Counted from the stretch's first letter, positions 35,235 to 44,616 are shown. The stretch: DNA of 64,000 bases from Brevibacterium sp. UCMA 11754 (GCF_021532275.1 NZ_JACBOT010000034.1:92638-156637); one strand, 5' to 3'. A program made the numbers and translations. Notes: generated by a model not told the origin, from the sequence alone.

Positions 35235-36431
35235 TCAGTGCAGGTATTCGCGACCGGGACGGCCACCTCGGCGACGGCCGTGGACGAAGTAGTACACGAT
35301 CATCCCGAGAGCCACGAATCCCGCACACAGCATGAACATGCCGTTGCCGCCGGTGAGCGGCATGATGGCACCGAGGATGATCGGCCCGATACCCGATCCG
35401 GCGTCGAGGAGGAGGAAGAACGAGGCCGTGGCCACCGGCACCCTCGACATCGGTACGGATTTCACTGTGATCGCCTGCATGCACGGCATGAGCGAGCCGA
35501 AACCCAGGCCGACGAAGACGCCGGCGAGGATGATCCCGGTCATGGTCGGCCACATCGCCAGCAGAACGTTGCCCACGAGGTTGAAGACGAAGACGGGATA
35601 GATGACGAAGTTGTCGCCGATGGTGTCCTGCAGGCGACCGACGAACAGTCGTGCGATCAGTGACGCCACGGCGAAGGCGACGAAGAACAGAGAAGCCGCG
35701 CTCGCGACTCCGTTGTCCTCCGCGTACCCGGCGAGGAACACCAGAGCCGCGGCGTAGGCTGTGCCGGCGATGAGCATGATCGAACCGATGCGCAGACCAT
35801 CGCGGTCAACGAGCGTACTGACCTTCAGATGCCACTTGGATCGACGCTGCTCCTCGCTGAGCTCCTGCTGGGGCAGCTTGATGACGACGCAGAGGATGAA
35901 GGCGACGAGCGACATGAATGCCGAGGCAGCGAAGAGCATCGGGAAGTCGTAGGCGCGCGGGAGGATGACTCCCAGATAGGGTCCCAGAGCCGTCGACAGC
36001 GTAGTGGCGGTGCCGAAGTAGCCGGTGCCCTCACCTCGGCGAGAGGCAGGGATCACGCTTTGGATCGCGGTCATGATGGCGGTGTTGCCGGCTCCGAAGG
36101 CGATGCCGTGGATGATGCGGATAGCGAGGAGCCAGACCAAGGTGTCGGCGAAGATATAGGCCACGGAGGCGAGGATCGAGATCGCCATCGTGATGATGAG
36201 CAGTTTCCGTCGACCGATGAAGTCGAGGTACTTTCCGGTCAGCACACGCGCGACGACGGCACCCACGACGAAGGAGGAGGACGCGAAGCCGGCGGCTGCC
36301 TCACCTGCGGAAAATCTGGCGACGGCGTAGCCTGCCATGGACGTCATGAGGAGGTAGAACACCATCGACATCGCCAGGTTCAGACCGATGCCGACGACGA
36401 AGTCCTTGGTCCATAGCTGTGCCCGTGCCAC
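35235..36431 (-). CDS. MFS transporter, 12-helix
   Basis: Twelve hydrophobic segments fill the 398 residues. Motif A appears as GKYLDFIGRRKLL between helices 2 and 3 and again as GRLQDTIGDNF in the second half. SVIPASRRGEGTGYFGTATTLSTALGPYLG is the helix 4-5 region with the antiporter-type glycine/proline pattern. That suggests a drug- or metabolite-efflux member. The start is a GTG at 36431 with no strong ribosome site. It is divergent from the DUF885 gene across a region containing repeated palindromes. No substrate is inferable. Confidence 0.8.
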   Translation of the reverse strand: MARAQLWTKDFVVGIGLNLAMSMVFYLLMTSMAGYAVARFSAGEAAAGFASSSFVVGAVVARVLTGKYLDFIGRRKLLIITMAISILASVAYIFADTLVWLLAIRIIHGIAFGAGNTAIMTAIQSVIPASRRGEGTGYFGTATTLSTALGPYLGVILPRAYDFPMLFAASAFMSLVAFILCVVIKLPQQELSEEQRRSKWHLKVSTLVDRDGLRIGSIMLIAGTAYAAALVFLAGYAEDNGVASAASLFFVAFAVASLIARLFVGRLQDTIGDNFVIYPVFVFNLVGNVLLAMWPTMTGIILAGVFVGLGFGSLMPCMQAITVKSVPMSRVPVATASFFLLLDAGSGIGPIILGAIMPLTGGNGMFMLCAGFVALGMIVYYFVHGRRRGGRPGREYLH

Positions 36432-36549
36432 TGAAGATCAGTCTCTCTTCCTGTCGAATGATGCGCTCAGTCCCCAGGCTGCCCGTTGAGATCGGCGCTC
36501 TGCGGTCAGTGCTGATCGGCTGTGATCGGCTGATCGCTGAAATCGGTAA

Positions 36550-36577
36550 ATCTCTGAGATCGGTCAATCTCTGAGAT
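36550..36577. repeat. Two copies of the palindrome ATCTCTGAGAT
   Basis: The eleven-base palindrome occurs at 36550-36560 and 36567-36577, 17 bases apart. It is preceded by several GATCGGCTG-like repeats (36505-36545). It sits in the 261-base divergent region between the MFS and DUF885 genes (36432-36692), where regulator binding is plausible. Nothing else was found in that region. Confidence 0.5.
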
Positions 36578-36692
36578 CGGGCTGGGAACCAATCCATGCT
36601 ATCCGGTGGCTCCCGTTGCCGGCGGCCCATCCCAGGGTGATCTTGCTCTAGTCGTCTGATTGCTGTGTTCTCAGTCATATAGGGTGAGAATC

Positions 36693-38363
36693 ATGACACA
36701 GAAGAGAACCCCTTCGGCCGTTGACGCCGTTGCTGAAGAATTTGTCGACAGATCACTTGCGCTCTCCCCTTCTCTCGCCCTCTACCTCGGCATCGAGGGC
36801 GCTCAGGGCTTCGATGACTTCTCCCCCGCCGGTCTGGCTGCCGCCAACGATCTCACCGTCGAGACACTGGCCAAGCTCGCCGAGGTTGAGAAAACGGCCG
36901 AACTCGACGACGTCGACCTCGTGACCATCGATGCGATGCGTGACCGTCTGAGTATTGATCGCGACTATTTCGAGGCCGGGCTCAAGCATTCGAGCCTCAA
37001 CGTCATCGAGTCTCCCCTGCAGTCCATCCGCGATGCCTTCGACCTCATGCCCACCGACACCACAGAGGGCTGGGAGACCATCGCCACAACGATGGAAGCC
37101 GTCCCGACCTCCGTGGCCGGCTATCAGGAGTCCTTGGCTCTGGCCAAGAGCCGCGGTCAGGTCGCGGCCCGGATCCAGATCGAGAAGGTCATCGAACAGG
37201 CCCGCACTCTGGCCGAACCGGGCAGCAACTTCGACCAGCTCATCGCCGGCGCCACCGACGTCCCGTCGTCGCTGCGCGAACAGCTGAGCACCCACGCCGA
37301 GGCTGCCCGTAATTCCTTTTCCCACCTCGCCGATTTCCTGGCTGCCGAACTCCTCCCGGCGGCCCCGGAGAAGGAGGCCTGCGGTCGCGAGGCCTACGCC
37401 CTGCACTCCCGTGACTTCCTCGGTGCCGAAGTCGACTTCGATGAGACCTATGCGTGGGGTCTTGAGGAATTGGCCCGCATCGATGCCGAGCAGCGCGAGG
37501 TCGCGGCGAGAATCCAGCCCGGTGCCGACCTGTTCGAGGTCATGGAGACGCTGAACAAAGACCCCGAGCAGACCCTGGACGGAGCCGAGGGGCTGCGTGA
37601 GTGGATGCAGAAGGTCGCCGACGAGGCGATCGCGGAACTCGGGAAGTCCCACTTCGACATTCCCGACCCCGTGCGCACGATCGAATGCATGATCGCGCCC
37701 TCGGCCACCGGCGGCATCTACTACACCGGACCCACCGACGACTTCTCCCGCCCGGGCCGCATGTGGTGGTCGGTGCCCGAAGGCGTCACCGAGTTCGCCA
37801 CCTGGCAGGAGAAGACCACCGTCTATCACGAGGGTGTGCCCGGCCATCACCTGCAGGTCGGCCAGGCCACCTATGTCTCTGACACCCTCAACCGCTGGCG
37901 CCGACTCATGTGCTGGGTCTCCGGGCACGGTGAGGGTTGGGCCCTCTACGCGGAGAAGCTCATGGCCGACCTCGGCTTCCTCGACGACCCGGCAGACTAC
38001 CTGGGCATGCTCGACTCTCAGCGTCTGCGCGCGGCCCGCGTGGTCCTCGACATCGGCTTCCACCTGGGACTCGACGCGCCCGAGAGCCTCGGCGGAGGGA
38101 CCTGGGACCGGGAGAAGGCCTGGCAGTTCCTCACCGACAACGTCGCGATGGACCGCTCTTTCCTCGCCTTCGAACTCGACCGCTACCTCGGCTGGCCGGG
38201 ACAGGCACCGAGCTACAAGATCGGGCAGCGACTGTGGGAGCAGTTCCGCGACGAGGCCAAGGCCGAAGCCGGAGCCGACTTCGACCTCAAGGCCTTCCAC
38301 ACCAAGGCGCTGAACCTGGGATCGGTCGGCCTCGATGCCCTCGGACGAGCCATGAAGCGCTGA
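36693..38363 (+). CDS. DUF885-family putative zinc metallopeptidase
   Basis: The 556-residue protein has the DUF885 hallmarks. YHEGVPGHHLQVGQ is an HExxxGHH zinc site, GHGEGWALYAEKLMADLG holds the third ligand, and YYTGPTDDFSRPGRMWW and RLRAARVVLDIGFHLG also match. Members are predicted soluble carboxypeptidase-like enzymes of uncertain substrate. There is no signal peptide. ATG 36693 follows AGGGTGAG; an upstream frame extension to 36660 lacks a site. The downstream GntR gene is 33 bases away and could be co-transcribed. Confidence 0.85.
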   Translation: MTQKRTPSAVDAVAEEFVDRSLALSPSLALYLGIEGAQGFDDFSPAGLAAANDLTVETLAKLAEVEKTAELDDVDLVTIDAMRDRLSIDRDYFEAGLKHSSLNVIESPLQSIRDAFDLMPTDTTEGWETIATTMEAVPTSVAGYQESLALAKSRGQVAARIQIEKVIEQARTLAEPGSNFDQLIAGATDVPSSLREQLSTHAEAARNSFSHLADFLAAELLPAAPEKEACGREAYALHSRDFLGAEVDFDETYAWGLEELARIDAEQREVAARIQPGADLFEVMETLNKDPEQTLDGAEGLREWMQKVADEAIAELGKSHFDIPDPVRTIECMIAPSATGGIYYTGPTDDFSRPGRMWWSVPEGVTEFATWQEKTTVYHEGVPGHHLQVGQATYVSDTLNRWRRLMCWVSGHGEGWALYAEKLMADLGFLDDPADYLGMLDSQRLRAARVVLDIGFHLGLDAPESLGGGTWDREKAWQFLTDNVAMDRSFLAFELDRYLGWPGQAPSYKIGQRLWEQFRDEAKAEAGADFDLKAFHTKALNLGSVGLDALGRAMKR

Positions 38364-38396
38364 CGCTGCGCAGAACACTGGTGGGAGAATGACCTG

Positions 38397-39131
38397 GTGA
38401 AGAACAATGACAGTCCGCGCAGCGATGGCCCTCGCTCTGAGACCGTGCGGGTCACCGAAGTGCTGCGCAACGAGATCATCGACGGCGTCAGGCTGCCCGG
38501 CAGCAGACTGGTCGAGCGGAACCTGGCCACAGAGCTCGGGGTCAGTCGTGTGCCGATCCGCGAAGCTCTCAAACAGCTCGCCGCCGAGGGATTGGTGGCG
38601 AATCGGCCCAACACCTGGTCGACGGTGCGCGAGTTCTCCCCCAGTGACATCGCCGACCTCAACGAAGTGCGGACCGTCTTCGACATCCTGTCCTTCGAGC
38701 TCGCCGCGCAGCGACACAATCGTGAGGGCCTGGCCAAGCTCGAGGACACCATGGCCAAGGGCAAGGAACTGTCGAAGGCCGGTGACGTCGTCGGCGCCCA
38801 CCGCTCGGCGGCGGACTTCCATGCCATCGTCACCGAACTCTCCGGCAACCGGCTGCTGGCCGAGATCGGTGAGCTCCTCGACTCGCGTATGCGCTGGCAG
38901 CTGAGTCAGCACGACGACCTCGATTTCGTCGCCACGGAGCACGCTCAGCTCTACGACGCGATCGCCCATCGCGATCAGGCGAAGGTCAGAGATCTGGCCG
39001 CCCGGCACCTCGGAACGAGCCAGGACCAGCATGACAAGCACAAGGAACGCCTCGCCCGGGCCGTCGACGAGGGAGCAGAGTCAGACGGGGAAGCGAAGTC
39101 ACACGAAGGCACAGTCTCAGACGAGGAGTGA
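38397..39131 (+). CDS. GntR-family regulator, FadR/FCD type
   Basis: The winged helix comprises RVTEVLRNEIIDGVRLPGSRLVERNLATELGVSRVPIREALKQLAAEGLV, the typical GntR recognition pattern. The C-terminal FCD domain (NEVRTVFDILSFELAAQRH... DFHAIVTELSGNRLL) carries the aspartate and histidines that bind a metal and a carboxylate effector. An acidic tail ends the protein. The start is a GTG preceded by GGGAG. It converges on the racemase gene, ending two bases from it, so it may regulate the racemase/NCS1 operon in response to an organic acid. Confidence 0.87.
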   Translation: MKNNDSPRSDGPRSETVRVTEVLRNEIIDGVRLPGSRLVERNLATELGVSRVPIREALKQLAAEGLVANRPNTWSTVREFSPSDIADLNEVRTVFDILSFELAAQRHNREGLAKLEDTMAKGKELSKAGDVVGAHRSAADFHAIVTELSGNRLLAEIGELLDSRMRWQLSQHDDLDFVATEHAQLYDAIAHRDQAKVRDLAARHLGTSQDQHDKHKERLARAVDEGAESDGEAKSHEGTVSDEE

Positions 39132-39133
39132 CC

Positions 39134-39859
39134 TCACGCGGCGCTGAAGGGCCACCCGCTCAGCTGCTTAGGACGGGCCGGCGCGTAGGTACGGACCTTC
39201 GAGGTCTTCAGTCCCAGGCCCACCAGTGATTCGGCCAGTTTCACTGCGGCGGTGACTCCGTCGACGACGGGGACATCGCAGCGTTCGACGATGACTCGCT
39301 TGAGGTCTGCCATTCCCCCGCACCCGAGGACGATGGCCTCTGCACGATCGCGTTCAACCGCCTCGGCGGCTTGATCAGCGATCGCCTCCACGGCACGCTC
39401 GGACTGATTCTCCAGCTCCAGCACAGCCATCCCGGAGGCCCTCACCGAAGTGCAGTGCGTGTTGAGTCCCGCCAAAAGGAGCCGGTCCTCGATGAGGGGA
39501 ACCGTGCGATCAAGCGTCGTGACGACCGCATACCTGTGGCCGAGGAACATCGCCAGGGCCGCCCCTGCCTCCGTGATGTCGATGACGGGAACGTCGATGA
39601 GCTCCTGGAGTCCTTCGCGCCCATGCTCGCCGTAGCCCGCCTGGATGACGGCGTCGAAGTCCCCCTCATATTTCATCACCGCATCCATGACCCCCAACGC
39701 TGCAAGATAGCTCTCGACATTGCCTTCGCAGGACTCGGCTCCGAAGCTGGGGGTCAGCGCAATGATCTCGGTGTCCGCCGAAGCGACCTCCTGTGCCGCA
39801 CGGGCGATGGACTCGGTCATCGACTCGGTTGTATTCACGTTGACGACGAGGATTTTCAC
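39134..39859 (-). CDS. Asp/Glu/hydantoin racemase-family enzyme
   Basis: The fold is recognisable from MKILVVNVNTTESMTESI (hydantoin racemase-type N-terminus), VPVIDITEAGAALA, and AIVLGCGGMADL with the second catalytic cysteine. At the first cysteine position (usually ACFxDPG) this protein reads QAGYGEHG, so that cysteine is replaced by glycine. It may therefore act as a single-cysteine isomerase or decarboxylase rather than a true two-base racemase. It ends the operon NCS1 permease-racemase with a 13-base gap and is next to the GntR gene. Confidence 0.75.
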   Translation of the reverse strand: MKILVVNVNTTESMTESIARAAQEVASADTEIIALTPSFGAESCEGNVESYLAALGVMDAVMKYEGDFDAVIQAGYGEHGREGLQELIDVPVIDITEAGAALAMFLGHRYAVVTTLDRTVPLIEDRLLLAGLNTHCTSVRASGMAVLELENQSERAVEAIADQAAEAVERDRAEAIVLGCGGMADLKRVIVERCDVPVVDGVTAAVKLAESLVGLGLKTSKVRTYAPARPKQLSGWPFSAA

Positions 39860-39872
39860 GATGAGCTCTCAA

Positions 39873-41390
39873 TCAGTGTGTGGTGGGGACGGCGATCTCT
39901 TCGCCGTCGACCTCGCGGAAGGTGAAGTTCCGGCGGGCAATGATGAAGTAGATGATGGCCGCGATGCCTGCCCCGCTGAACCAAGAGAACTCGGAGAGCC
40001 CTGCGAACGCGGGAACCAGGGCGAAGACGAGGGAGATGAGGGAAGCCGGGATGAATGCGCCGATGGCGCGCCAGTTGACTCCGCGGTGATAGAAGTACTC
40101 GCCGTCGCCGGCCTCGGTGTAGAGCTGGGGAACGTTGACCTTCGTCTTCCGGATCACCCAGTAGTCGACCATGATGACGCCGAACAGGGGCCCCAGCAGC
40201 GCGCCGAGCCCGCCCAGGAAGTACACGATGACGACGGGTGAGTCGTAGAGGTTCCACGGCAGGATGACGAAGCCGATGACCGCGCTGATGATTGCCGCAC
40301 TGCGGAAGTTGAGCTGACGCGGGAACATATTCGTCAGCGCGTAGGTCGGGGCGACGAAGTTCGCCATGAGGTTGACCGCGACCGTGAGGATCAGCAGCGC
40401 CAGGGAGGCCAGCGCCAACAGGAGCGGATTGCCGATGGTCTGCACGATGTCGGCCGGTGAGGTGATGACCGTGCCGTCGATCTTGTACTGAGCTCCGGCC
40501 AGGGAGATCACAACGAGGCCGAAGACGAGCATGTTGATCGGGATGCCCCAGAAGTTGCCGACGACGATCGAACCCTTCTTCTTCGCGGCGCGGGTGAAGT
40601 CGGAGAAGTTGAGGACGAAGGTGCCGTAGATCGCGACCCACAGGGACCCGCCGCCGAGGATGTGCATCCACATCGGCCAACCGGACAGGGCGTCCTCTCT
40701 GGCCCAGGAGATGGAGAAGTCGACGCGGGAGAGCATCCAGATGGCCAGTGAGACGAAGGTGACGAGAATGATCGGTCCGGCGATCGCCTCGTATTTTCGG
40801 ATCATCTCCATGCCGTAGCTGACGATTACGACCTGGACGATCCAGAGCAGGGTGAACGAGAACCAGCCCAGCCCGGAGAGCCCGAGGAACTCGGTGTCGG
40901 CCCACGACTGGAGGCCTGGCATGAGGGTGATCAGCAGGACGTTGAGGACGCTCGAGGCCAGATAGGTCTGGATGCCGAACCAGGCGATGGCGACGATGCC
41001 ACGGACTGAGGCCGCCAGCTGCGCACCGTGGATGCCGAAGGCGATGCGACTCATCACCGGGTAGGGCACTCCTGTCTTGTGGCCCATGAAGCCTGAGAGT
41101 GTGAGCAGGAAGAAGAGCAGAGCGGCGCCGACGAGCAGCGCGACGAGGATCTGCCAGGCTCCAAGGCCGAGGGCGAAGAGTCCGAGTGCGAACCCGTAGT
41201 TGCCCAGTGAGTGAACGTCATTGGCCCAGAGGGTGAAGACACTGTAGGCGGTCCAACTGCGCCCTTCTTTGCGACTGGGCGCCAGATCCGAGTTGTAGAA
41301 CCGCGGGCTGATGCGATGGGCCGCCAACTGCTCGGGGCTCGGCCCCATCCACTTCGGTGCGGAGTCCTGCGTGGCCTCGGTCTTTGACAT
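39873..41390 (-). CDS. NCS1-family permease (allantoin/hydantoin/nucleobase type)
   Basis: This twelve-helix sodium or proton symporter family imports nucleobases, allantoin, hydantoins and related rings. Visible features are an N-terminal NSDLAPSRKEGRSWTAYSVFTLWANDVHSLGNY segment (substrate site in helix 1), GHKTGVPYPVMSRIAFGIHGAQLA, and NFSDFTRAAKKKGSIVVGNFWGIP. The start may be the ATG at 41390 or the GTG at 41399. Together with the racemase it suggests uptake and processing of a hydantoin- or ureide-like compound. The terminator of the upstream MFS gene separates the units. Confidence 0.85.
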   Translation of the reverse strand: MSKTEATQDSAPKWMGPSPEQLAAHRISPRFYNSDLAPSRKEGRSWTAYSVFTLWANDVHSLGNYGFALGLFALGLGAWQILVALLVGAALLFFLLTLSGFMGHKTGVPYPVMSRIAFGIHGAQLAASVRGIVAIAWFGIQTYLASSVLNVLLITLMPGLQSWADTEFLGLSGLGWFSFTLLWIVQVVIVSYGMEMIRKYEAIAGPIILVTFVSLAIWMLSRVDFSISWAREDALSGWPMWMHILGGGSLWVAIYGTFVLNFSDFTRAAKKKGSIVVGNFWGIPINMLVFGLVVISLAGAQYKIDGTVITSPADIVQTIGNPLLLALASLALLILTVAVNLMANFVAPTYALTNMFPRQLNFRSAAIISAVIGFVILPWNLYDSPVVIVYFLGGLGALLGPLFGVIMVDYWVIRKTKVNVPQLYTEAGDGEYFYHRGVNWRAIGAFIPASLISLVFALVPAFAGLSEFSWFSGAGIAAIIYFIIARRNFTFREVDGEEIAVPTTH

Positions 41391-41523
41391 GGGTGTCACT
41401 CAAATCTGAAGGGCACAGAGCTGGGATACCAAATGGGAGACCACAACGCTGTGACGGCGAGTTCTGTCGAACTCAGCGTAACCCCAGTCACAGACTGTGC
41501 GCAACGACACAATGGGAATCGGA

Positions 41524-41560
41524 CCGCCCGCACGCACAACTACAGCGATCGTGCGGGCGG
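41524..41560 (-). terminator. Putative terminator of the MFS gene at 41.6-43.2 kb
   Basis: CCGCCCGCACG and CGTGCGGGCGG form a perfect 11-base stem with a 15-base loop, 41 bases after the MFS stop on the minus strand. No T run is present. Confidence 0.55.
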
Positions 41561-41601
41561 CTCAACGGCTGGTCACAAGCTCAATCGCAACAATCCAGCC
41601 G

Positions 41602-43242
41602 TCACATATTTGGCATACCATTTTCTTCTTCCACGTCCTTGGCCGTCGGGTCCCATTTGACGATGCCGACGGCGATGGCGCCGGCCAGCGGTGCGCAGGC
41701 GACGATCCAAAAGACCCCGGTCCCCATGGAACCGGCCAGGATCGGGAACATGATGAGGGAGACGATCGAGAACGCACGCAGCACGGACTGGTTGAAGCCG
41801 ATGCCGATTCCGCGCAGCCTCGTCGGATACGACAGGGTGGCGTAGTTCATCAGGTTGGCCCCTGGTCCGCCTGCCTGCGCAAAGACGAAGGCCGCGAGCA
41901 TGGCCACGGAGACGAGGACGAGGGCACCGGTCGGGATGCCGACGATGGCCAGCAGGGCCAGTGCCGCCGCCTGGATCACGAAGCCGACGAGGGTGATTCG
42001 GCGGGTGCCGAACCGGTTGACGATGCTCATACCCAACAGCCCGCCGATGGCACCGAAGCCGAGGTTGATGACGAGTGATGCGAGGATGGTGACCAGCGGC
42101 GTCTGGTGGAACAGCGTCGTGATGATCAGCGGGGTGCCGTAGGCGACGGCGTTGTAGCCGAAGGTGGAGAACACGGACACGCAGAGGGCGACGATCGTGC
42201 GTACGCGGTACTGCGGAGCGAAGAGTTCTGCGAACCCGCTCCACTTGCCGCCGCGCTTGGGGGTCTGGAGGGACTGAGCGCTTGGCCCGGCGGCTTCCGA
42301 ACCTCCGGTCTGCCCGGCAAGGTTCGTCGTCTCCTGCCCGGCAAGGTTCGTCGTCTCCTGCTTGGCGCGACTGGCGTCATATTCCGCGGTCGCCCGCGTG
42401 CCGCCCGCATCGACTGCGAGCCTGACATCGAGGTTGTGGTGTGAGCGCATGACGTCGACGGCCGCGCGCAGATCGCCCTGGTTGGCCAGCCATTCAGGCG
42501 ATTCCGCAAGGTAGCGACGACGGACGAGGAGGACGACGAGCGCGGGAACGGCGCCGAAGCCGACGACGAGGCGCCACAGGATGGCGTGTTGGTCATAGGG
42601 CAGGCTGACGAAGATGATGAGGACGACGAGGTAGCCGATCCCTGTTGCGATGTACCAGGCAGGTGACCACGCGTTGACGCGTTGGGAACGGTTGCCCTTG
42701 CCCTTGAGCTTGGAGAACTCGGCGAGGAAGGCCATTGCCACAGGCAGGTCGAGGCCGACGCCGATGCCCATGATGAAGCGGAAGAAGATGAGAACCCATT
42801 CGTTGGGAGCCACGGCACAGCCGATGGCGGCGACGACGAAGAAGACCATATCGGCCATGAACAGTTTGTAGCGCCCAAAGCGGTCGACGAGGTATCCGCC
42901 GAAGAGCGCCCCGATGACCGCGCCGACCATGATCGAGGCGTTGACAAGCCCGGTCATGAAGCCGGAAAGACCGAACTGCTCCTTGATCGCGGTGATGCCG
43001 AAGGCCAGAGACGAGAAGTCGTAGGCGTCCATGAAGATCCCGCCGAGGGCGAGGATGATGACCGCCTTGGTCTTCGTGCCCTGGGATCCGAATTCGGCGA
43101 GGACCGAGTGGATGTCGGAGGCGCAGCGGATGATCCGCGGAGACTTCGTCCCGCTGGCTGTGCCCTCCGCCGCCGAGGTGGGGCCTGGGTCGGTCTTGTC
43201 TGGTGCGTGCGCCGAAGTGCCGGCCGGTTCTGGACTATTCAC
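41602..43242 (-). CDS. MFS transporter, sugar-porter/metabolite symporter type
   Basis: The 546-residue carrier has about twelve helices. FMDAYDFSSLAFGI in helix 1 and GGYLVDRFGRYKLFMADMVFF (motif A) and FFRFIMGIGVGLDLPVAMAFLAEF (motif B region) match metabolite:H+ symporters. A ~35-residue hydrophilic N-terminus and a central loop with a duplicated QETTNLAG octapeptide (24-base DNA repeat at 42313-42360) are additions. The start is a GTG at 43242. It stands between two terminator or palindrome elements, so it is probably monocistronic. The substrate is unknown, possibly an organic acid or sugar. Confidence 0.82.
   Translation of the reverse strand: MNSPEPAGTSAHAPDKTDPGPTSAAEGTASGTKSPRIIRCASDIHSVLAEFGSQGTKTKAVIILALGGIFMDAYDFSSLAFGITAIKEQFGLSGFMTGLVNASIMVGAVIGALFGGYLVDRFGRYKLFMADMVFFVVAAIGCAVAPNEWVLIFFRFIMGIGVGLDLPVAMAFLAEFSKLKGKGNRSQRVNAWSPAWYIATGIGYLVVLIIFVSLPYDQHAILWRLVVGFGAVPALVVLLVRRRYLAESPEWLANQGDLRAAVDVMRSHHNLDVRLAVDAGGTRATAEYDASRAKQETTNLAGQETTNLAGQTGGSEAAGPSAQSLQTPKRGGKWSGFAELFAPQYRVRTIVALCVSVFSTFGYNAVAYGTPLIITTLFHQTPLVTILASLVINLGFGAIGGLLGMSIVNRFGTRRITLVGFVIQAAALALLAIVGIPTGALVLVSVAMLAAFVFAQAGGPGANLMNYATLSYPTRLRGIGIGFNQSVLRAFSIVSLIMFPILAGSMGTGVFWIVACAPLAGAIAVGIVKWDPTAKDVEEENGMPNM
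42313..42360 (-). repeat. 24-base tandem duplication in the MFS loop
   Basis: Two exact copies of a 24-base unit beginning CCCGGCAAGGTTCGTC lie in phase and duplicate eight residues (QETTNLAG) in the central cytoplasmic loop. Confidence 0.75.
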
Positions 43243-43615
43243 AATCGCTCAGTATGGTCTGGGCACGCCGCGCCCGCTCCCCCGGCCGTCACAATATGTC
43301 ACGGACGCCGACTGCACCCCGCCGGCCGGGCCGCAGCTGACGTGTTGGCAATCTCCGTCATAGTGGAGTCGCGTGCGAAAACTGGGGATATTTCGAACGC
43401 CAGCCCACACTGAAGAGCATGCCTCCCGAGAAGCGGGCAGCTTCCGATGGGCTCAGTCCGAGGTGACGGGGCCGAAGACACCCTCGACTCGTGTGCACAG
43501 ACCTTCGGCGAGAACCAGCACTCATGTGCGAATGGCTTGTGGACGGCGCGAGGCCATCCACAGGCCTTTTCGTCTCTGTTTCGTCGTCGGCCGAAGAGCG
43601 CCACTGTAGTTGATC
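43243..43615. other. Gene-free region upstream of the DUF559-type gene
   Basis: This 373-base region contains palindromic element copy 1 (43359-43413). The rest has no believable frame. No good promoter was recognised. Confidence 0.4.
43359..43413. repeat. Palindromic element, copy 1, upstream of the DUF559-type gene
   Basis: The left arm (TGGAGTCGCGTGCGAAA) and the reverse complement of the right arm (TGGGCTGGCGTTCGAAA) agree at 13 of 17 positions. The central spacing GCGTGCGA-14 bases-TCGAACGC is exactly the same as in copy 2 at 44617-44670. Confidence 0.6.
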
Positions 43616-44596
43616 ATGAAGACCAAACATGTTCCAGGAAAGCAGTCGAGCACTGCGAGCTGGGAGCAGCTCCGCTTGGCGGGGAACCGTCCGGTACAGT
43701 TCCTGACTGCACCCGTGCCGTTCACCCGCCACCAGGCTCCAGACCTCGGAATCAGCCTCTATCGGTTAAGAACCGATTCCCGGTACGTCCAGCTCTATCG
43801 CGGCGTGTGGATCGACACTCGCCCCGAAACCTCTGTCCTCGCCCCGCTGTGGGCCGATCACGAGTGGCTGCTGAGACAGACGCATCTGCAGGCCCTGCTC
43901 CAGCTCGACGCCGAAATCGCCGCAAGCAATGTCACCGCCGCTCGCCTCTACGGACTTCCACTTCCGTCCCGCATCGACGAACACAGTCTGCATGTGGTCA
44001 CATCGCCTAATACAGCGAAGGCTCGACAAGGCGTCGTGTCCCATCGCTACCAAGAGCTGAAAACCTCGAATTTCTTCGAACTGCCACTCATCTCCGTGCC
44101 GCAGCTGTTCCTCGAACTCGCCCCGCTCCTGACGATCGAGGAACTCACCACGCTCGGAGACGCAGCCATCGGTCGGTGGCATGCAGGCCCCCTCACCTCG
44201 ATCTCCGCGCTGAGACGAGAGGTCGCTGCCCGCGATCGCATTTATGGCAGACACACCGCAGAGAAGGCTCTCGAGCTGATGCGCGGAAACGTCGACTCCC
44301 CACGTGAGACTTGGCTGAGGCTTTGGCTGATCAGTCATGGCTTCCCCGAGCCCGCTGTCCATCCTGCCATCGCCTGCCCACTCGTGAATTCTGTTCTCCA
44401 CCCGGACCTCGGTTATCCGAACAAGAAGGTGGCGATTGAGTATGAAGGCGATCATCACCGAAGCTCCGACGAACAGTTCGCCACAGACAACAGTCGGCTC
44501 GCGGCAATGGCGGCCGAAGGCTGGACGGTTCTGAGAGTGTCCAGGAGGACCAACATGGAGCAATTCGCCAGGCTGCTCGAACACCACCTCGCATAA
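43616..44596 (+). CDS. DUF559/AbiEi-like protein with PD-(D/E)XK nuclease-type C-terminus
   Basis: The C-terminal ~90 residues (HPDLGYPNKKVAIEYEGDHHR...FATDNSRLAAMAAEGWTVLRV) form the D...ExE-like core of very-short-patch-repair-type nucleases (DUF559). The N-terminal part (YRLRTDSRYVQLYRGVWID, ASNVTAARLYGLPLP) resembles actinobacterial AbiEi-type antitoxin-like proteins, which come in many divergent copies per genome. The ATG at 43616 is preferred over a TTG at 43610. Codon use seems less GC-rich than in its neighbours (visual impression). The gene lies alone, bracketed by two related palindromes. The function is unknown, possibly defence or DNA repair. Confidence 0.65.
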   Translation: MKTKHVPGKQSSTASWEQLRLAGNRPVQFLTAPVPFTRHQAPDLGISLYRLRTDSRYVQLYRGVWIDTRPETSVLAPLWADHEWLLRQTHLQALLQLDAEIAASNVTAARLYGLPLPSRIDEHSLHVVTSPNTAKARQGVVSHRYQELKTSNFFELPLISVPQLFLELAPLLTIEELTTLGDAAIGRWHAGPLTSISALRREVAARDRIYGRHTAEKALELMRGNVDSPRETWLRLWLISHGFPEPAVHPAIACPLVNSVLHPDLGYPNKKVAIEYEGDHHRSSDEQFATDNSRLAAMAAEGWTVLRVSRRTNMEQFARLLEHHLA

Positions 44597-44616
44597 CCAG
44601 CTCTCCAGTGAGCGTC

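Noticed and set aside
36753..39041. A 762-codon minus-strand frame opposite the DUF885 and GntR genes
   Set aside because: It is antisense to two clearly recognisable genes, has no domain pattern, and reflects codon bias.
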